The position numbers and the translations under genes were made by a program. The notes under the pieces were generated by a model. It searched no databases, was not told the DNA's origin, and saw only the letters and a program-made list of their open reading frames with translations. A stretch of DNA of 14,694 nt from JBGPYM01 sp041493205. GTDB lineage: Bacteria > Bacteroidota > Ignavibacteria > UBA10030 > UBA6906. Positions 1-6,476 of this stretch are shown in pieces (position 1 is the stretch's first letter; every line of letters starts with the position of its first letter). The stretch covers positions 1 through 14,694 of the forward strand of contig JBGPYM010000052.1 of NCBI GenBank assembly GCA_041493205.1, written 5' to 3'.

Positions 1-713
1 TCCCCGCTCCGAACACGGACCTGAATCGGCGAGCTGATGGCGAACGTCGCCGCTGCCACCAGCGCCGACGCGACGGAACCGGTACCGCAGGCGAGGGTCT
101 CTGCTTCCACGCCGCGCTCGTACGTGCGGAGTTCGATTGTCGAAGCTCCTGTCCGGCGGACAAAGTTTACGTTCGTCCCTGCCGGCTGAAACTCTGCGTG
201 ATTCCTGATCGCCCTCCCGATCCCCGCTACGTCCGTCTGAGGAGTGTCCCGTGCAAAAATCACGACGTGCGGAGCTCCCGTATCGAGGAACGACGCCTCA
301 TGCGTTGACCCCTCGACGGTGAGCTTCAGTCCGTTCCGAAGCGGCCCCGGGTCCTTCATCCGGAGCGTGACCGTCGTAGGGCCGATCTCGGCGTCATAGA
401 TGTGGCCCAGGGCCTCAAAGCGCTGACGGGGACCTGCGATCCCCGTCACCTGCGCGAACCTGGCGATGCATCGCCCCCCGTTCCCGCACATTCCTCCCCA
501 GCTTCCGTCGGCGTTGTAGTACTGCATCGCGAAATCGGCCTTGCTGCTTTTTTCGACGACGAGCAGGCCGTCGCCGCCAACGCCAAAATGACGGTCGCAG
601 ACCGCGCGCGCGAGGGCCGCATAATCAACCCGCAGGTCGCCGGAAAAGTTGTTGACGACCACGAAGTCGTTCCCTGCCCCCGAGACCTTCGTAAACGCGA
701 TGGGAACCGTCAT
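1..713 (-). CDS. dapF: Diaminopimelate epimerase (partial, 3' end off the left edge)
   Basis: Converts LL-diaminopimelate to the meso form, the cytoplasmic step that feeds both lysine and peptidoglycan synthesis. The frame runs from ATG at 713 off the left edge, giving 237 residues of an enzyme that is usually about 270-285 long, so roughly the last 40 residues are missing. Seen directly: the family opening F-T-K-V-S-G-A-G-N-D-F-V at residues 7-18; the first active-site block N67-A-D-G-S followed by M-C76-G-N-G-G-R; and the second block E-T-L-A-C209-G-T-G-S. Cys76 and Cys209 correspond to the two catalytic thiols that act as general base and acid. An in-frame stop (TAG) lies five codons upstream, so the ATG cannot be extended far. 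No good Shine-Dalgarno is present; the nearest GGAG is about 20 bases away. Only about 45 bp separate it from the ssrA terminator. The family call is secure. Confidence 0.96.
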   Translation of the reverse strand, partial: MTVPIAFTKVSGAGNDFVVVNNFSGDLRVDYAALARAVCDRHFGVGGDGLLVVEKSSKADFAMQYYNADGSWGGMCGNGGRCIARFAQVTGIAGPRQRFEALGHIYDAEIGPTTVTLRMKDPGPLRNGLKLTVEGSTHEASFLDTGAPHVVIFARDTPQTDVAGIGRAIRNHAEFQPAGTNVNFVRRTGASTIELRTYERGVEAETLACGTGSVASALVAAATFAISSPIQVRVRSG

Positions 714-756
714 TGACCGTAGATACTAAGTTTCTCCGAAAGTTGCAAACCGCCCA

Positions 757-796
757 TCAAAAAGAAAACGCTCTCCCGGTTTTCGGGAGAGCGTTT
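757..796 (-). terminator. Rho-independent terminator of ssrA
   Basis: A perfect 13-bp stem (766-778 paired with 784-796) closes a 5-nt loop at 779-783. On the minus strand it is followed by a T-rich run, TTTTCTTTTT as read with the stem's last bases. It begins 4 bases past the mature 3' end of tmRNA and sits directly upstream of dapF, so it should insulate dapF from ssrA transcription. Confidence 0.9.
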
Positions 797-800
797 CTCG

Positions 801-1171
801 TGGAGATGGCGGGAGTCGAACCCGCGTCCGAAGAAAGGACCATCAAGATTACTCCATGCGTAGTCGGTCTTGTGAGCTTCGCACCGCCGCAACCGATCGA
901 CAGGTCGCTGACAGCGTTACCCCGGTTGCCCGGGCTTCCGCCCGGGTTCGCCGTCCGCCGCTGGGGACTGCGGCCGGCTATCCCGCCATGAGTCGGCGCC
1001 TCTTTGGAGTCCGGCAGGCGGGGCTCCTCGAGACGGGCAACTTAATTACTTAAGCTGCCAGTGCGTAGTTGTAGTCAGCACTTGTTGGTTTCCGCTTTAT
1101 TATCGTGCAACGCGGAGAGCACGGCATGCAATCCGGACCATCCCATTCCCCGTCGAATCCGTATCATCCCC
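801..1171 (-). ncRNA. ssrA: Transfer-messenger RNA (tmRNA), one-piece form
   Basis: Rescues ribosomes stalled on broken mRNAs and tags the nascent peptide for proteolysis, with SmpB as partner. The 5' end carries GGGGATG then the conserved GGATTCGACGGG. The 3' end carries a T-arm with stem GCGGG/CCCGC around loop TTCGACT, then CATCTCC, which pairs with the 5' end as a 7-bp acceptor stem with one G-U. Position 801 is the discriminator A, and the next bases are CGA, so the CCA tail is not encoded and must be added. A 7-bp hairpin with a GGAA loop (929-946) is one of the internal helices. Total length is about 371 nt, normal for a one-piece tmRNA. The tag frame is given as a separate entry. The ends are inferred from acceptor pairing. 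Confidence 0.95.
1050..1079 (-). other. tmRNA tag-peptide reading frame, ADYNYALAA
   Basis: Inside ssrA, the resume codon GCT (1077-1079) opens nine codons, GCT GAC TAC AAC TAC GCA CTG GCA GCT, and a TAA stop (1050-1052). With the alanine delivered by tmRNA the tag would read A-ADYNYALAA. The end YALAA is the usual ClpXP-type degron. The choice of resume codon is by analogy with known tmRNAs; the stop and the last five residues are firm. Confidence 0.88.
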
Positions 1172-1179
1172 TCACACCC

Positions 1180-1208
1180 AATATACCACACAGGCGCATG
1201 ACCCGCAA
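1180..1208 (-). promoter_or_regulatory. Sigma70-type promoter of ssrA
   Basis: On the minus strand a -35-like TTGCGG (1203-1208) and a -10-like TATATT (1180-1185) are separated by 17 bp. A TG one base before the -10 gives an extended -10. The distance from the -10 to the inferred tmRNA 5' end (1171) is 8 bases, as expected for a transcription start at the mature end or very close to it. The -35 match is only partial. Confidence 0.75.
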
Positions 1209-1243
1209 GCCGGCAGAACATCCCCGCCGGATCCGCGAACCGT

Positions 1244-2101
1244 TTACCCGAGCGTCGTTTTCATGGTTCCGTTCCCCTTCAGGTAGGTCTGAGTGAGGAA
1301 GTCCTTCAGGTACTCGAACGCCTCTTTCGGCGTGTCCATGAAGCGGAACAGTGCCATGTCCTCGCGCTCAATCATGCCGTGATTGATCAACTCATCGAAG
1401 TTGATGATCCTGTTCCAGTATTCCGCCCCGTACATGATCACGGCCACTTTTTTCTTGATCTTGTTGGTCTGCAGGAGCGTCAGGACCTCGAGCAGCTCGT
1501 CCATGGTGCCGAACCCGCCGGGGAACACCACCAGCGCCTTGGCGAGATACACGAACCAGAACTTCCGCATGAAGAAGTAATGGAACTCGAAATTCAGTTT
1601 TTCGGTGATATACCCGTTGGCGAACTGTTCGAACGGGAGGCTGATGTTGAGCCCGATCGATTTTCCCCCCGCAAGGGAAGCACCCTTGTTTGCCGCTTCC
1701 ATGATACCGGGTCCGCCGCCGGAACAGACCACGAACCGTTGCGGAGCACTCAGCCGCTTGTTCCACGACGTGAGGAGCCGTGACAGCTCCACCGCGTCCT
1801 CGTAATAGCGCGACATCTCCACCTGGATCTCGGCATGGCGGAGCTCCTGTAATGAGGCCTTCGTCGGACGGCGGCTCTTCCTGATCGAGGCCTCGACTTT
1901 GCGAAGGATGGCAAGGGTCTCGCTCCGCGGCTTGACGCGCGCGGAGCCGAACATGACGATCGTGTCCTTGATCTGCTCCTGACGGAACCGCCGTTGTGGT
2001 TCCAGGAATTCAGACAGCATGCGGATGATGCGCGCATCGGGACTGTTGAGGAACTCGATGTCCTTGTACGCCTTGGGAGGTTTGACGAGACGGCGCTTCA
2101 T
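1244..2101 (-). CDS. LOG-family nucleoside-5'-monophosphate phosphoribohydrolase
   Basis: A 285-residue cytoplasmic Rossmann-fold protein of the LOG ('lysine decarboxylase-like') family, whose characterised members cleave the N-glycosidic bond of (cytokinin) nucleoside monophosphates to release the base and ribose-5-phosphate. Seen: F-G-S-A-R near residue 51 for nucleotide binding; G-G-G-P-G-I-M-E-A-A-N-K-G-A in the first half; M-R-K before the second strand; and the signature P194-G-G-F-G-T-M-D-E202, which supplies the phosphate-binding loop and catalytic Glu. It is longer than plant-type LOG (about 200) because of an N-terminal helical region and an insert around residues 70-115. The ATG at 2101 overlaps the upstream gene's TGA (ATGA) and is preceded by AAGGGA; a frame extending to 2221 exists but would run deep into that gene. 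It is last in the ygfZ operon. The exact substrate is unknown. Confidence 0.88.
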   Translation of the reverse strand: MKRRLVKPPKAYKDIEFLNSPDARIIRMLSEFLEPQRRFRQEQIKDTIVMFGSARVKPRSETLAILRKVEASIRKSRRPTKASLQELRHAEIQVEMSRYYEDAVELSRLLTSWNKRLSAPQRFVVCSGGGPGIMEAANKGASLAGGKSIGLNISLPFEQFANGYITEKLNFEFHYFFMRKFWFVYLAKALVVFPGGFGTMDELLEVLTLLQTNKIKKKVAVIMYGAEYWNRIINFDELINHGMIEREDMALFRFMDTPKEAFEYLKDFLTQTYLKGNGTMKTTLG

Positions 2102-2961
2102 GATTTCCCTTCGGTCAGGCAATAGAAACGGTGATCTTTCCCCTCGACCCGGATGCCGGTCGTGATGACGCCGCTCCGGACAAGCCGCCCGAGGGTGTGG
2201 AAGATGGACTGGCGTTCCCACCGGAAGAGCCGGGCGATGGCCGGCACGGAGGACACGAGCTGGTTCCGGAAGTATCGTTCAAGGATCCGTTCACGGGCGG
2301 TCTCGGGAGCGATGCGGCGGGACTTCCGGACCTCCGACGGGAACGCTTCGCGGAGAGGCGCCCAGACGAACGTGAATGGATCGTCCAGCTCCGCGACCTT
2401 TACGATGAACATGGTCTCCTGCAGCTCGGCGATCGCCCGGTCGAAATGGACGCGGTCGCTCTTGTGGTGTTTGCCGGTGGCGAGCTTCAGCCCTTTGGTC
2501 GTTTGCGGCGAAGAGTCGCGCAGCGCGTCCATGATGTCGCGGGCGGTTGCGGAAAGTTTTCCCTTGACGAATTCCCGTTCATACTCGGTTTTCAGTCCTG
2601 TCCGGCGCGAGAGGACGTAGAAAAACGGGAGATACTCGAGCGACACCATCATCGGACGCTTCTTCAGGAGCTTCCCGTAATAAATCTTTCCTTCGGCGGG
2701 CAGGACGTTCTTCATCTCCCACACGAAGGAGATGGCGGGATCATGATGCGTGTGTTCGGGCATCACCGGGGCACGGGTGCCGCAGGCGGCGTGCCAGAGG
2801 CACGGGAGCTCAGAGTTTTCAGACTTGAACGCGAAGCAGAAGCCGACATCGTTGATGAATGACAGGGCCTGGCGCTTTGTGGAGATCGCGCGCGTCGGGA
2901 TGCGCCGGTGAAGGCGGTCCCGCCAGTTTTCAATATCTTCCCAGCTGTAGCTCAGTTTCAT
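2098..2961 (-). CDS. AlkZ-related winged-helix protein
   Basis: A 287-residue cytoplasmic protein resembling the family annotated as AlkZ-related, distant kin of the HTH_42 / YcaQ-AlkZ DNA glycosylases that unhook interstrand crosslinks. Recognised from the pattern F-I-N-D-V-G-F-C-F-A-F near residue 35, the L-P-C-L-W-H-A-A-C-G stretch after it, the K-I-Y-Y-G-K-L-L-K-K segment before residue 100, and a C-terminal winged-helix region (about residues 225-287) with R-L-F-R-W and G-R-L-V-R-S-G. I do not see the Q-x-Q catalytic motif described for AlkZ, so glycosylase activity is not assured. Alternatives are a DNA-binding regulator or another nucleic-acid enzyme. Both neighbours are joined by ATGA overlaps (2958-2961 and 2098-2101), so translation is probably coupled with YgfZ and LOG. 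Start at ATG 2961; only a weak GGGG precedes it. The family call comes from remembered sequence patterns. Confidence 0.62.
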   Translation of the reverse strand: MKLSYSWEDIENWRDRLHRRIPTRAISTKRQALSFINDVGFCFAFKSENSELPCLWHAACGTRAPVMPEHTHHDPAISFVWEMKNVLPAEGKIYYGKLLKKRPMMVSLEYLPFFYVLSRRTGLKTEYEREFVKGKLSATARDIMDALRDSSPQTTKGLKLATGKHHKSDRVHFDRAIAELQETMFIVKVAELDDPFTFVWAPLREAFPSEVRKSRRIAPETARERILERYFRNQLVSSVPAIARLFRWERQSIFHTLGRLVRSGVITTGIRVEGKDHRFYCLTEGKS

Positions 2962-4022
2962 GAACCCGCCCCGTTGATGGGGAATGCAGTGATCGTGCCC
3001 CTGGCGCCGGAATCGGCGGCGATCAGTTCGTCGCCTGGATGGGCCACTGCGTCCGCCACGACAGCAAGGCCGGGAAATTTCCCCATCACGCGAACGGAAA
3101 GCGCGCTCGTCAGCTCGCCGACCTCCTCCCCCCCTTTCAGCAATGCCTGGCCCGGGACGCCAGGTGCCGATTCGCTGAACACGATCCCCGCCAGACCCTT
3201 CCTGACCTTCTGGTACGTGTCGAGCCGGGCAACCACTTCCTGCCCGATGTAGCACCCCTTGGTAAAGCTGATGTCTTCGCGCAGACCTGCGTCGTACGGA
3301 TTCCGCGCATCCGACAGTTCACCGGGCCGTGCCGCGACTCCCCTGCTGATCCGGTATGCCTCGTAGGCGATGCTCCCGATGGGCCGGCAACCGGCTCCCT
3401 CCCCGGCGCGGAGAAGGGCGGGCCACGCGCTGGCAGCCTGTTCACTGGAAGGCGTCATGAGAGCATACCGCTGACGTGCTTCCGTCCTTACTGTAAGCAT
3501 TGCTCCGTTCCCGCCAGCCGGCCAGAGCACCCAGCAGTTCTCTGCAGGGAGCGAACCGTCCAACTGATAAGCGAAGGAATCCAATGCAGGGCCCAGGATG
3601 CAAAACATTGCTGTTGAGTCTGTTACATTCGTCAGGGTGATATCTTCTGTTATGGTATACTTCGCGAGCCACTCCATGAGGAGATCTTCAGCCCCCGGAG
3701 ATGTGACCATCAGAAGCGAATCCTCCCTGACCATGAGAAGGGCTCTGTCCACAATCCGCCCCTTGTCGGTGAGGAACACTGTCGACCGGACTTCACCCTT
3801 CCGTGCTCCCAGGAGATCGTTTGTCGAGAGTCTGTGCAACAAATCGAGACGGTCTTTTCCGCGTACCTCGATCCGTCCAAACACCGAGAGATCAGCCAGA
3901 GCGCACCCGCGCATAGCAGCCGCATATTCAGCCTCCACGTCACCGTACGAGGCGGGAACGCTCGCCCCGTGGTACGGCCGGGTGATGAAACCCTCTCTGA
4001 CGTGTCGCTGATCCTGACTCAT
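2958..4022 (-). CDS. ygfZ: YgfZ/GcvT-family folate-binding protein
   Basis: A 354-residue member of the YgfZ/IBA57 family, tetrahydrofolate-binding relatives of glycine-cleavage T protein that support Fe-S enzyme function and, through MiaB, tRNA modification. The diagnostic motif K255-G-C257-Y-I-G-Q-E262 with its essential cysteine is intact. The first half has the GcvT-like F-G-R-I-E-V-R-G-K-D-R-L-D-L-L-H-R-L-S-T-N-D region and D-K-G-R-I-V-D. It is slightly longer than the E. coli protein (326). The ATG at 4022 has GGAAGAG a few bases upstream; the frame can be extended to 4193, but that would read through the promoter and give an implausible N-terminus, so it was rejected. It is first gene of the operon with the AlkZ-related and LOG genes, with an ATGA overlap at its end. 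The lack of glycine-cleavage neighbours argues against a true GcvT. Confidence 0.92.
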   Translation of the reverse strand: MSQDQRHVREGFITRPYHGASVPASYGDVEAEYAAAMRGCALADLSVFGRIEVRGKDRLDLLHRLSTNDLLGARKGEVRSTVFLTDKGRIVDRALLMVREDSLLMVTSPGAEDLLMEWLAKYTITEDITLTNVTDSTAMFCILGPALDSFAYQLDGSLPAENCWVLWPAGGNGAMLTVRTEARQRYALMTPSSEQAASAWPALLRAGEGAGCRPIGSIAYEAYRISRGVAARPGELSDARNPYDAGLREDISFTKGCYIGQEVVARLDTYQKVRKGLAGIVFSESAPGVPGQALLKGGEEVGELTSALSVRVMGKFPGLAVVADAVAHPGDELIAADSGARGTITAFPINGAGS

Positions 4023-4103
4023 GCTCTTCCGGTGCCAGATTGAGAACGGGCCCCCGGACCCCCAGGGGGGTGCCATCTGCCGGGCGAGAAAACCCGAAAC
4101 TTT

Positions 4104-4132
4104 AAGATAGAGACGGTGTCTCATAAAGTCAA
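4104..4132 (-). promoter_or_regulatory. Promoter of the ygfZ operon, with palindromic spacer
   Basis: Minus-strand -35 TTGACT (4127-4132) and -10 TATCTT (4104-4109) lie exactly 17 bp apart, 80 bp upstream of the ygfZ start. The spacer holds a perfect inverted repeat, GAGAC-3 bp-GTCTC (4110-4122), abutting the -10, which could be an operator; no regulator is identifiable. Confidence 0.7.
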
Positions 4133-4156
4133 CTCTGAACAGATTCACGCAAAGAC

Positions 4157-4185
4157 TTGCAAACGCGCAAAATCTTGAACATATT
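4157..4185 (+). promoter_or_regulatory. Probable promoter of the ABC/lipoprotein operon
   Basis: TTGCAA (4157-4162) and CATATT (4180-4185) are separated by 17 bp and lie about 50 bp before the lipoprotein start. They match the sigma70 consensus at four of six positions each. This is the best candidate in the short divergent region shared with the ygfZ operon, but it is weaker than the promoter on the other strand. Confidence 0.45.
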
Positions 4186-4234
4186 GTACGCACTCAAAAC
4201 CCTTCCACGCCCAACTCACGGACGGAGTCAACCG

Positions 4235-6463
4235 ATGCGATCAACTGCACTCGTTGCGGCAGCTCTTGCCATTCTGATGGCGGGGTGTGCCACATTCAAG
4301 GAGCTCGAACCGAAGCCTGATTTGCTGCCGGTCGAACGCGGGTACATCGAGCTGAAGAACAATAAAGACAACTTCCCGCTCGCCCAGGGAAAGCAGTACT
4401 TCATAAAATTCCCGCGACCATCCAGGGAAAACTTTGCACTCGTGCTCCGCATTCCCGCAAAGGGAGCCATCCGCTCGTACCTCACCAGGACGTTTGACGA
4501 CGGGAAGGGGCCGATCACGCGCATACCTGACGAGGCGGGGACGAACGATACTCTCAGCGTGTATCCGGTGGATCCTGCCGCGCCGGTCTTCTTCTGGGTG
4601 ATCGACAGTGTCCGGCATGATGTTGAACTCACCATGAATTACCGGTACGTTCCGCGCTGGCGGTACACGTTCGAAACGAAATATGCCGACTTCAAGGTCA
4701 CACTTTCCGAAAATCTGGTCGATCGCTCCACGTTCAACGGAGCCCCTGGTGCTCCCTCCATCGACGTCGTTGAATTCGGCAGAGAGCTCGACCGCGTGAA
4801 GGGGAAAACCCATGCTCTTGAAGCCATGAACAATGAGCTCCAGGGCGTTGCAGGTCTTTTTCCTCCCGATGTCGCTGCAGGCCGTGATACGGCATACCTG
4901 AACTATAAAGACCTCCGGGCGTCCGTAGAAGATGAGCTGACGTTCCAGCGCAATTACGCGGCCGCCCTGGATGTGTTCCAGAAAGAAAAAAACACCTGGG
5001 GAAACACGGGCGCGTTCCTGTCGAACGCCGATGCCTTCGCCGAATTCCTGACACAGAAGGACCGCTACCCCTCCCCTGTCGTGGAGAAGGCGCGCAAGGC
5101 ATTCCAGACGCGTCTCGCCGACGTCGTCCCGTATTACGAGAAGCAGCTGCAGCGCAAACGGGACGCCAAACCCATTGTCCCGTCTCCGCCGCTGGAGCCC
5201 GTCGCGAAATTGTACCGGGCAGTCGGGCGGACAACCCCCGCGGATTTTGAAGCGCTTAACCTCTTTGTCAAACGCTTCAACGCGGAAGCCGAAGCGCTCC
5301 AGACTGCAGGCGACCGGCTGAAGGAAATCACGGGAACGGTCGACAAAGTGGTCACGCCTCCGCCATCTTCTTTCTATGCAAGCATGGCGACGGCTGCCCG
5401 CGATATCAAATCGAACATCCCTCAGCCCGTGGCGGTCTCCGATGAAAAGTACCGCACGGTGGAGGCTGCCGGGATCCTTGCGCTTGAACTCGGGAAAGCG
5501 GGAGAGTTGGCGGACGACTTGCAGGCCCTGTTCGCTGCAGGCGAGCAGATTGCCGCCGACATCACCGCGCATGCCTGGTCGGCCGCGGAAATCAGGACGC
5601 GGGGACTGTACGAGGGACGCGACGGCAGAACGTTCGTGAGCGCGGCCCGCTACCGCGACAAGGTTGTGCGCTGGTTCGAGAGCGACATCTTCGCGGGCGT
5701 AAATAAGGCCACGCAGGATCGCCTGAACGCGTTCGTCCGCCTGAATGAATCGTCGTTCGCCGACGTGCCAGTCCTCTACGCGGATTCAGCGTTCATGGCG
5801 GCCTATCAACTGACGTTCAGCTCGGGCGGACAGTCGGAACTTGGCCGGAAACGTTCCCAGATCGATGAGTACATCGGACGGATCCGCAATTACCAGTTTC
5901 CCGAAGCCGCCATCAAGGCCATCTACAAAGATTTTACGCGCGATATGAACGCACAGGGGGTCGAGCGGGCACGGGCCATCGTCGAGCACGGACGCATGTA
6001 CAAAGGTGCCGACAAGCAGCTCACTGCCATCGTGACCGAGTGCGATCCCACGGTCGCTAAATGGATCGTCCGTCCGAAGGAGTACCGCCGCATCCTGGCC
6101 CTCCCGGTCACCGACAACAAACGCGGGGTCAATGAGTATGTCTTCCGGCTCAAACTTCAGATCCCTTCGGAAGCCCAGTTCCCCGTGTTTGACGTAAACG
6201 TGAAACTCCCGAAGGAACTGGCCGACGCCGCGGGACGCGAGCAATGGTACGAGAGCATCACGATCAACAAGAACCCGATCAAGAACGAAGGACGTTTCCG
6301 GATTACGTCGCCGACGGCGGACAATAACTACGAGTCGCAGATCACGCCCGTGCAGATGGACAAGGAAGGGAACAACATCCTCGAGATCCGGTTCAAGAAG
6401 AACTCCTTCAAGGTGTATGAAATCAGCGCCATGGCGCAGGTCCCGATCATGAAGAAGAACTGA
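4235..6463 (+). CDS. Large lipoprotein of unknown family, first gene of the ABC operon
   Basis: A 742-residue exported lipoprotein. The N-terminus is a type II signal peptide: M-R-S-T, a hydrophobic stretch to residue 14, then M-A-G-C18, with Cys18 the lipidated residue. Position +2 is Ala, which by the E. coli Lol rule would favour the outer membrane. Reading the sequence, residues of about 25-160 look beta-rich (I-D-S-V-R-H-D-V-E-L-T-M-N-Y-R-Y), 160-610 are largely charged helices (E-F-G-R-E-L-D-R-V-K; Y-Y-E-K-Q-L-Q-R-K-R), and about 620-742 are beta-rich again, ending in lysines. I recognise no domain. The ATG at 4235 has GGAG seven bases upstream; a TTG at 4157 in frame would destroy the signal peptide. 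It is followed after 13 bp by the solute-binding protein, so a role as envelope partner, scaffold or capture protein of the transporter is inferred from context only. Confidence 0.85.
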   Translation: MRSTALVAAALAILMAGCATFKELEPKPDLLPVERGYIELKNNKDNFPLAQGKQYFIKFPRPSRENFALVLRIPAKGAIRSYLTRTFDDGKGPITRIPDEAGTNDTLSVYPVDPAAPVFFWVIDSVRHDVELTMNYRYVPRWRYTFETKYADFKVTLSENLVDRSTFNGAPGAPSIDVVEFGRELDRVKGKTHALEAMNNELQGVAGLFPPDVAAGRDTAYLNYKDLRASVEDELTFQRNYAAALDVFQKEKNTWGNTGAFLSNADAFAEFLTQKDRYPSPVVEKARKAFQTRLADVVPYYEKQLQRKRDAKPIVPSPPLEPVAKLYRAVGRTTPADFEALNLFVKRFNAEAEALQTAGDRLKEITGTVDKVVTPPPSSFYASMATAARDIKSNIPQPVAVSDEKYRTVEAAGILALELGKAGELADDLQALFAAGEQIAADITAHAWSAAEIRTRGLYEGRDGRTFVSAARYRDKVVRWFESDIFAGVNKATQDRLNAFVRLNESSFADVPVLYADSAFMAAYQLTFSSGGQSELGRKRSQIDEYIGRIRNYQFPEAAIKAIYKDFTRDMNAQGVERARAIVEHGRMYKGADKQLTAIVTECDPTVAKWIVRPKEYRRILALPVTDNKRGVNEYVFRLKLQIPSEAQFPVFDVNVKLPKELADAAGREQWYESITINKNPIKNEGRFRITSPTADNNYESQITPVQMDKEGNNILEIRFKKNSFKVYEISAMAQVPIMKKN

Positions 6464-6476
6464 GGAACGCAGCCCC

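Noticed and set aside
713..1053. Small open frames across the tmRNA gene
   Set aside because: The region is accounted for by ssrA and its terminator; no ribosome site or protein motif.
1205..1235. Inverted repeat CCGGC...GCCGG downstream of the LOG gene as operon terminator
   Set aside because: Short stem, 11-base loop and no T-run; it also overlaps the ssrA promoter. I see no convincing terminator for the ygfZ operon.
2131..2862. Plus-strand frame of 243 codons inside the AlkZ-related gene
   Set aside because: The minus-strand gene is tied to both neighbours by ATGA overlaps and has family patterns; the plus frame has none.
4058..4071. GC-only hairpin (ccccc/ggggg arms) in the ygfZ leader
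   Set aside because: It has a one-base loop and no T-run on either strand, so it is not a credible terminator; probably just a G/C run.
4241..5572. Long open frame (443 codons) on the minus strand opposite the lipoprotein
   Set aside because: The plus-strand protein has a lipobox, ribosome site and operon context; the minus frame is Arg/Gly-rich without any family motif and is the kind of shadow that GC-rich coding DNA produces.
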